Position numbers and translations under genes: made by a program
NCBI RefSeq assembly: GCF_011297335.1
Contig: NZ_JAAOTJ010000013.1
Location: forward strand, 62,001 to 126,000
Source of the DNA: Catellatospora methionotrophica
GTDB lineage: Bacteria; Actinomycetota; Actinomycetes; Mycobacteriales; Micromonosporaceae
Length of the DNA stretch: 64,000 bases
Direction of reading: 5' to 3'
The notes under the pieces: model-generated
Database searches by the model: none
Seen by the model: the letters and a program-made list of their open reading frames with translations, nothing else
What the model was told of the DNA's origin: nothing
In this document: in pieces, positions 59,953 to 64,000 of the stretch
How positions within the stretch are numbered: position 1 is the stretch's first letter
Layout: each line of letters starts with the position of its first letter

Positions 59953-60812
59953 CGTCGCACGGTCGGTGGTCTCCCGCCGCCGAGCGCGGGCAGACCAGGG
60001 ATCCCGCCGCCACGGTCAACCGGCACGCCGCGGTGCTGCGCGACCTGCACCGGCCCGGCGCGCCGCTGGTGTTGCCGAACGTATGGGACTGCTCCTCGGC
60101 GTACGCCATGGTGGCCGCCGGGCTGCCGGCCGTGGCCACCAGCAGCGCGGCGATCGCCGACAGCCTCGGCTACCGCGACGGCGAGGCGGCCCCGGTCGGG
60201 CAGATGCTCGACGCGGTCGCCCGGATCGCCGCCGCGGTAGGAGTCCCCGTTACCGCGGACCTGGAGCGCGGATACCAAATGAGCCCCGCCGAACTGGTCG
60301 AGCGCCTCGCCGCCACGGGGGCGGCGGGGTGCAACCTGGAGGACTCCGACCCGGGCACGGGTGAGCTCGTCGACGCCGGGCGGCAGGCCGACTTCCTGGC
60401 CGCCGTCCGGGCCGCCGCCCGGGAACGGGGCCTGGACCTGGTCCTCAACGCCCGGATCGACACGCACCTGCGCTCCGCCGGCGACGCGGTGTCGGTGCTG
60501 GACGACACCATCCGGCGCGCCCGGCGTTACCGCGAGGCCGGTGCCGACTGCGTCTACCCGATCGGGCTGTCGCGGTTGCCAGCGATCGCAGAGGTCGTCG
60601 CCGCAGCCGAGGCGCCGGTCAACATCCTGGCCCGGGGCGGTGCCGAGCCGGGCAGGCTGGCCGCGCTCGGGGTCGCCCGCGTCAGCTTCGGCCCGTACCT
60701 GTACCGCGCCGCCCGCGACCACCTCGACGAGCTCATCGCCGGGTATCTCGCGGACGCCGAGCCGGCGCCCCGGCAATCGACAGAGTCGATCGACGAAGGA
60801 GAATCACGATGA
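59949..60812 (+). CDS. Isocitrate lyase/PEP mutase family enzyme
   Basis: The 287-residue protein of the ICL/PEPM superfamily has LVLPNVWDCSSAYAMVAAGL, VATSSAAIADSLGY, VPVTADLERGYQ, GCNLEDSDPGTGEL and LVLNARIDTHL. The metal ligands (Asp in ADLERGY, Glu in NLEDS) are present. The family includes carboxyphosphoenolpyruvate mutase, 2-methylisocitrate lyase and oxaloacetate decarboxylases; the substrate is not clear. The GTG start overlaps the CMD-like gene, and the stop overlaps the cupin. Confidence 0.9.
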   Translation: MTSHGRWSPAAERGQTRDPAATVNRHAAVLRDLHRPGAPLVLPNVWDCSSAYAMVAAGLPAVATSSAAIADSLGYRDGEAAPVGQMLDAVARIAAAVGVPVTADLERGYQMSPAELVERLAATGAAGCNLEDSDPGTGELVDAGRQADFLAAVRAAARERGLDLVLNARIDTHLRSAGDAVSVLDDTIRRARRYREAGADCVYPIGLSRLPAIAEVVAAAEAPVNILARGGAEPGRLAALGVARVSFGPYLYRAARDHLDELIAGYLADAEPAPRQSTESIDEGESR

Positions 60813-61288
60813 CAGACCTCTCGCCCGCCACGAGCGCCGGGTTCCACCCAGCCGACGCGGCCGAGGGCGTGACGATGACCACGGGCAGCATCGCCCGGTT
60901 CGTCGCACCGGGCGGGGCCACCCAGGGCCGGTTCGGCCTGTTCGAGTGGGTGTCGGCGCCCCGCACCGGCGGAACCGACGCGCACCTGCACAAGACGTTC
61001 TCGGAGTCGTTCTACGTCACTGCCGGAGCGCTGACCCTCTACGACGGCACCAAGTGGATCACCGCGCGCAGCGGCGACTTCCTGCATGTGCCCGAGGGGG
61101 TGGCGCACGGTTTCCGCAACGACACCGACGAGACCGCCTCGATGCTGGTGCTGTTCGCGCCCGCGCCGCCCCGGGAAAAGTTCTTCCGGGAGCTGGCCGA
61201 GATCGGCGCGTCAGGGCGCACCCTCACCGAGGACGAGTGGATTGACTTCTGGGCCCGGCACGACCAGTACCAGGTCAAGCTTGGGTGA
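60809..61288 (+). CDS. Cupin domain protein
   Basis: The 159-residue single-cupin protein has the metal-binding His pattern: DAHLHKTFSESFYVTAGALT (motif 1) and GDFLHVPEGVAHGFRNDTD (motif 2). Its role is unknown; it may be a dioxygenase or isomerase of the operon's pathway. The ATG overlaps the previous stop by 4 nt (ATGA). It ends the three-gene operon. Confidence 0.9.
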   Translation: MTDLSPATSAGFHPADAAEGVTMTTGSIARFVAPGGATQGRFGLFEWVSAPRTGGTDAHLHKTFSESFYVTAGALTLYDGTKWITARSGDFLHVPEGVAHGFRNDTDETASMLVLFAPAPPREKFFRELAEIGASGRTLTEDEWIDFWARHDQYQVKLG

Positions 61289-61573
61289 GTCCCGATCAGG
61301 GCACGTGGGTGACGCCCTCGGCGGCCACGACCCGTCGACCGCGTCCCGGTGGAGATTCAGCGACGACCACCTTGGCGGCTCCGGCCGCCAGCTCACCGGG
61401 TCGCGTGCCGGGCCACGTCCAACAGCAGGCGGTTGAGACACGACAAGGGCTGCTCGCTCCGAACGGCGAGCTGCTCGGCCTCCTCGACCGGCTGCCGGAA
61501 TCCCGTCACCGGGAGCGCGACCTAGATGCTTGTCATCGCGTGCCGGTCTTCGTCGAACCGCTATCGTGCGTCG

Positions 61574-62206
61574 ATGCGATCGATTCGGTGGATGGCGACC
61601 GCTCTGGCCGTCGGTGTGGCGCTGGGCACCGGTGCGGCTCTGGTGAACAACGTGCCGATCTTCCTCGGCGAGGTGCATGAGAGCCGCGAGAATCGGAGTG
61701 GCTGGTCACAGACGGCAGAGTTCCTGAGCCTGATCCTCGACTCGGGATGGGCATGGGCCGCGGTCGCCGTGGCCGCTGGTTGGCTGGTGAGCAAGGGCCT
61801 CCGGTCACCCGCGTCGGCCCTGCTCGTGGGAGCACTGGGCGGGTGTATCGCACTCCTGGGCGCGACGCTGGTCTACTCGATCCTGGAGACGCTGTTCCAA
61901 CATGTCACCCTGGGCGTACGGACACTGCTCTTCTGGCTCGTCCTGAGCGTGGTGCTGGGACTGCCCCTCGGGGCGGTGGGAGCCGCGATTCGGCGGCCGG
62001 GCTGGGTGGGCGCCCTCGCGGCCCTTGTCGTTCCCCTTGGTGCAGCGCTCGGCGTGGTCGTGGACGCCCCTGCGGCGGAGAGCCCTGCGGCGGGGGTGGT
62101 CAAGCTGTTGGTATGGGCCGTCGCTGCGACGGCCGCGGTCATCGTGGTGACATGTGCCGTTCGCGCTCGGCGGAGCGGTACTGGCCGCGCTGGTTCGACG
62201 GTCTGA
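61574..62206 (+). CDS. Hypothetical multi-helix membrane protein
   Basis: The 210-residue protein has about six hydrophobic helices (MATALAVGVALGTGAALV, AWAAVAVAAGWLV, ALLVGALGGCIALLGATLV, LLFWLVLSVVLGLPLGAVGA, ALAALVVPLGAALGVVV, LLVWAVAATAAVIVVTCAV). TATCGT lies 6 nt before the ATG, suggesting a leaderless transcript. DUF6518-like by general appearance; no function. Its upstream 285 bp contain no convincing gene. Confidence 0.7.
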   Translation: MRSIRWMATALAVGVALGTGAALVNNVPIFLGEVHESRENRSGWSQTAEFLSLILDSGWAWAAVAVAAGWLVSKGLRSPASALLVGALGGCIALLGATLVYSILETLFQHVTLGVRTLLFWLVLSVVLGLPLGAVGAAIRRPGWVGALAALVVPLGAALGVVVDAPAAESPAAGVVKLLVWAVAATAAVIVVTCAVRARRSGTGRAGSTV

Positions 62207-62939
62207 CGGTGCCGATGCGCTGGTGTCCGAGTGCAGCCGGATGCCGGCCTGGCGGCGGCGTTCCGTCCAGGACCAGCGGTGGACCCTGGCCCGGGTGTCG
62301 GCGCTGATCTCCACGATGTTCCGTTTCCTTGGTAAAGCTTGGGCCTGTCGAGTCGTGAGTACAACCTGGGCGATACAGGGCCGTATGCACCCTGGCGGGA
62401 AGCAATCGCCGCAAAGGGCAGGCAACCGCACAGGAGATGACGCCTCTGTCAGGGCGCGTGCTCGACTGCGCTGTCGTTGAGGAGTGCACCGCGCCGGCGT
62501 CCGACGACGTCTCCGGTGGCGGATGGCGTGCGCGAGCCATCCCGGTGGCGGCGACTGAAGCGTCGCGGCGCGGGTATGCGGCGGTCATGAACAAGCACGC
62601 GGTGGCGTACGGACCCGTCGGTGTCGTCGGCGGAGCAGTGGCCGAGGCGGGCGTGGACCGTAGCGGAGCACCTGGCGTCACCTCGCCCGGCGGCCGCCGG
62701 CCGGACTGAGCGTCCGTACGGCGGAGTCCGTGCCTCCCGGCCGGTGGCGCGGGCTCTGCCGTACGGCATCGTGCCGGGGTGCCGCCTCGCCACCACCACT
62801 CGATCTACCAGCGACGGGCCGTCGCGCCGACCGCACGGCAGGCACCGCCGGGGTGCCGTTCGACCCATGACAGCCAGCCGGGACGGGCTGGCGGAAGGAA
62901 CATGATCATGCCATCCATGTGTCGCACAGGAGCGCGTCG
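62207..62939. other. About 0.7 kb without a convincing gene
   Basis: Several overlapping frames of 60-180 codons occur on both strands, none with domain, start site or codon-position signal that I trust. A minus-strand stretch around 62210-62330 (RKRNIVEISADTRARVHRWS) has protein-like character and may be a remnant of a larger gene. I assign no function. Confidence 0.6.
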
Positions 62940-64000
62940 ATGACCCAGGACGAGATGCCGCGCAGCCGGTGGCGGCCCAGCCTGGTGCTGGATTGGTACG
63001 CCCGCATCGTGGTCGCGCTGCGCTGGCCCATCGTCGCCGGGTGGCTGGCGGCCACCGCCGCCGCGATGATCTACCTGCCGCCGCTCGGGCAGGGCGGCAG
63101 CGACCTCGGCCAGCTCGTGTCGGTGAACAACCCCGCGGTGCAGAGTGAGGTCCGCTCCTTCGACAAGTTCGGCTTCCCGCTGCTCAGCCGGGTCTCGATC
63201 GTCCAGCGCGACCCGAACGGACTGTCCCCGGCGGTGCAGGCCGAAGCGCTGCAACGCGCCAAGGCGCTCAGCGACGGCACGCTGCCCGACGCCGGGCCGA
63301 TCCTGGCCGCGATCCCGGTGACCAACAGCCTGCAGCTGCTGCCCGGCTCGCGGGAGAACGGCACCACCGTCATCACCATGCTGTTCACCAGTCCCGAGGT
63401 CAGCTTCGCCAGCCAGCTCAAGGCCGCCCAGGACTTCGCGGCCAGACACTACGACGCCGACGACCACGTGGTCGGCGTGACCGGCTCGGTGCCGGCCCGC
63501 GTCGAGCAGGGCGACATCGTCCTGTCCCACCTGCCATGGCTGGAGGCGATCACCATCGCCGCGGTGTTCATCATCGTGGCGTTCGCGTTCCGGTCCCTGA
63601 TCGCACCGCTGCTGGCGCTGGCCGTCGCCGGGGTCGCCATCATGCTCACCATGCACGTCGGCGGCGAGCTGGCCGGCCGGTTCGGGGTGCCGGTGCCGCA
63701 GGAGACACAGCCGCTGCTGGTCGCGCTGCTGCTCGGCGTCGTCACCGACTACGTCGTGTTCTACCTGTCGGGAATGCGTACCCGGCTGGCCGCCGGTGAG
63801 GACCGCCTCGAAGCCGCGCGCCAGGCCGGAGCCCGGTTCACCCCGATCATCGCCACCGCCGGCGCCACCGCCGCGGCGGGCACCGGTGCCCTGATCGTGG
63901 CGGACTCGGCCGCGTTCAGAGCCTTCGGGCCCGGTATGGCCCTGGCCGTGCTCATCGGCATGCTCGTGTCCGTCACGCTCGTGCCCGCGCTGCTGGCCAT
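62940..64000 (+). CDS. MMPL/RND family transporter, N-terminal part
   Basis: The reading frame from ATG 62940 runs open to the window end (353 codons visible). The first helix contains WPIVAGWLAATAAAMIYLPP. A large external domain follows (GSDLGQLVSVNNPAVQSEVR, and FDKFGFPLLSR). Then come helices with FIIVAFAFRSLIAPLLALAV, LLGVVTDYVVFYL and GATAAAGTGALIVADSAAF. MMPL proteins export lipids and related compounds and are about 700-800 residues, so roughly half is missing to the right. AGGAGCGC lies ~8 nt before the ATG. The orientation matches the upstream membrane protein. Confidence 0.88.
   Translation, partial: MTQDEMPRSRWRPSLVLDWYARIVVALRWPIVAGWLAATAAAMIYLPPLGQGGSDLGQLVSVNNPAVQSEVRSFDKFGFPLLSRVSIVQRDPNGLSPAVQAEALQRAKALSDGTLPDAGPILAAIPVTNSLQLLPGSRENGTTVITMLFTSPEVSFASQLKAAQDFAARHYDADDHVVGVTGSVPARVEQGDIVLSHLPWLEAITIAAVFIIVAFAFRSLIAPLLALAVAGVAIMLTMHVGGELAGRFGVPVPQETQPLLVALLLGVVTDYVVFYLSGMRTRLAAGEDRLEAARQAGARFTPIIATAGATAAAGTGALIVADSAAFRAFGPGMALAVLIGMLVSVTLVPALLA

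Noticed and set aside
61285-61680. Frame of 131 codons after the cupin gene
   Set aside because: It has no ribosome site, domain or helix pattern, and it overlaps the start of the better-supported membrane protein.

Overview
The window is very GC-rich DNA with dense, often overlapping genes and many GTG starts. It encodes actinomycete hallmarks: an SsgB-like sporulation/division protein, a complete Cvn 'conservon' (histidine kinase, roadblock, DUF742, GTPase), a DivIVA-like protein, several ECF sigma factors, a chitin-type LPMO and LamG-domain secreted proteins. This points to a filamentous actinobacterium, most likely Micromonosporaceae. The family is an inference and I cannot name a genus.

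Left edge to 8.3 kb is a sugar-acid catabolic locus. On the left are the 3' part of a fumarylacetoacetate-hydrolase-family gene, an SDR dehydrogenase and an L-fuconate dehydratase-like enolase. Divergently transcribed on the right are lutABC (L-lactate oxidation), an aldo/keto reductase of the fucose/aldose dehydrogenase type and, translationally coupled to it, a tungsten-type aldehyde:ferredoxin oxidoreductase (AOR). Together these can be read as the non-phosphorylated L-fucose pathway to pyruvate plus L-lactate, with lactate then oxidised. A perfect 14-bp palindrome between the two arms is the likely shared operator. The AOR is the most unexpected enzyme of the window.

8.3-21 kb holds single genes and short operons: DivIVA-like protein, TSUP exporter, acetyltransferase, YCII/ECF42 sigma pair, a cyclase fused to a small N-terminal domain beside a LysR regulator, a Ser/Thr kinase with an altered catalytic loop, an LPMO, a DUF305 lipoprotein, a mannonate dehydratase (ManD) and a secreted alpha/beta hydrolase. 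21-26 kb has an MFS transporter and a three-gene locus: unknown protein, MoxR ATPase, and a putative metallopeptidase/VWA protein.

26-29.4 kb carries a Gly-Cys-Val tRNA operon, a CapA-like lipoprotein, a second identical tRNA-Gly in opposite orientation, and an RNA 2'-phosphotransferase (KptA). 29.4-36 kb has a SigE-type ECF sigma with its membrane partner, an NYN-like protein, an acetyltransferase and the cvnABCD operon. 37.2-44.6 kb is a tightly coupled five-gene operon (SWIM, DUF5691, MoxR AAA+, DUF5682, VWA), a poorly understood chaperone/effector-like system and the second MoxR-VWA module here.

45-53.3 kb contains the SsgB-like gene, tRNA-Val(CAC), a ThuA-LamG secreted protein, and then a patchy region with a DUF4236 protein, a HEAT-like repeat protein, duplicated tRNA-trailer-like sequences and a frameshifted tyrosine integrase, which looks like the scar of an integrative element. 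53.4-61.3 kb holds an ECF sigma with a membrane partner, a LysR regulator beside a SnoaL-like protein and a DHA2 exporter, and a MocR regulator divergent from a three-gene operon (carboxymuconolactone decarboxylase, PEP-mutase/isocitrate-lyase-like, cupin). The right edge carries a membrane protein, about 0.7 kb without a convincing gene, and the start of an MMPL transporter cut by the window end.

A recurrent structural feature is the presence of long, perfect inverted repeats between convergent genes, without T-tracts.
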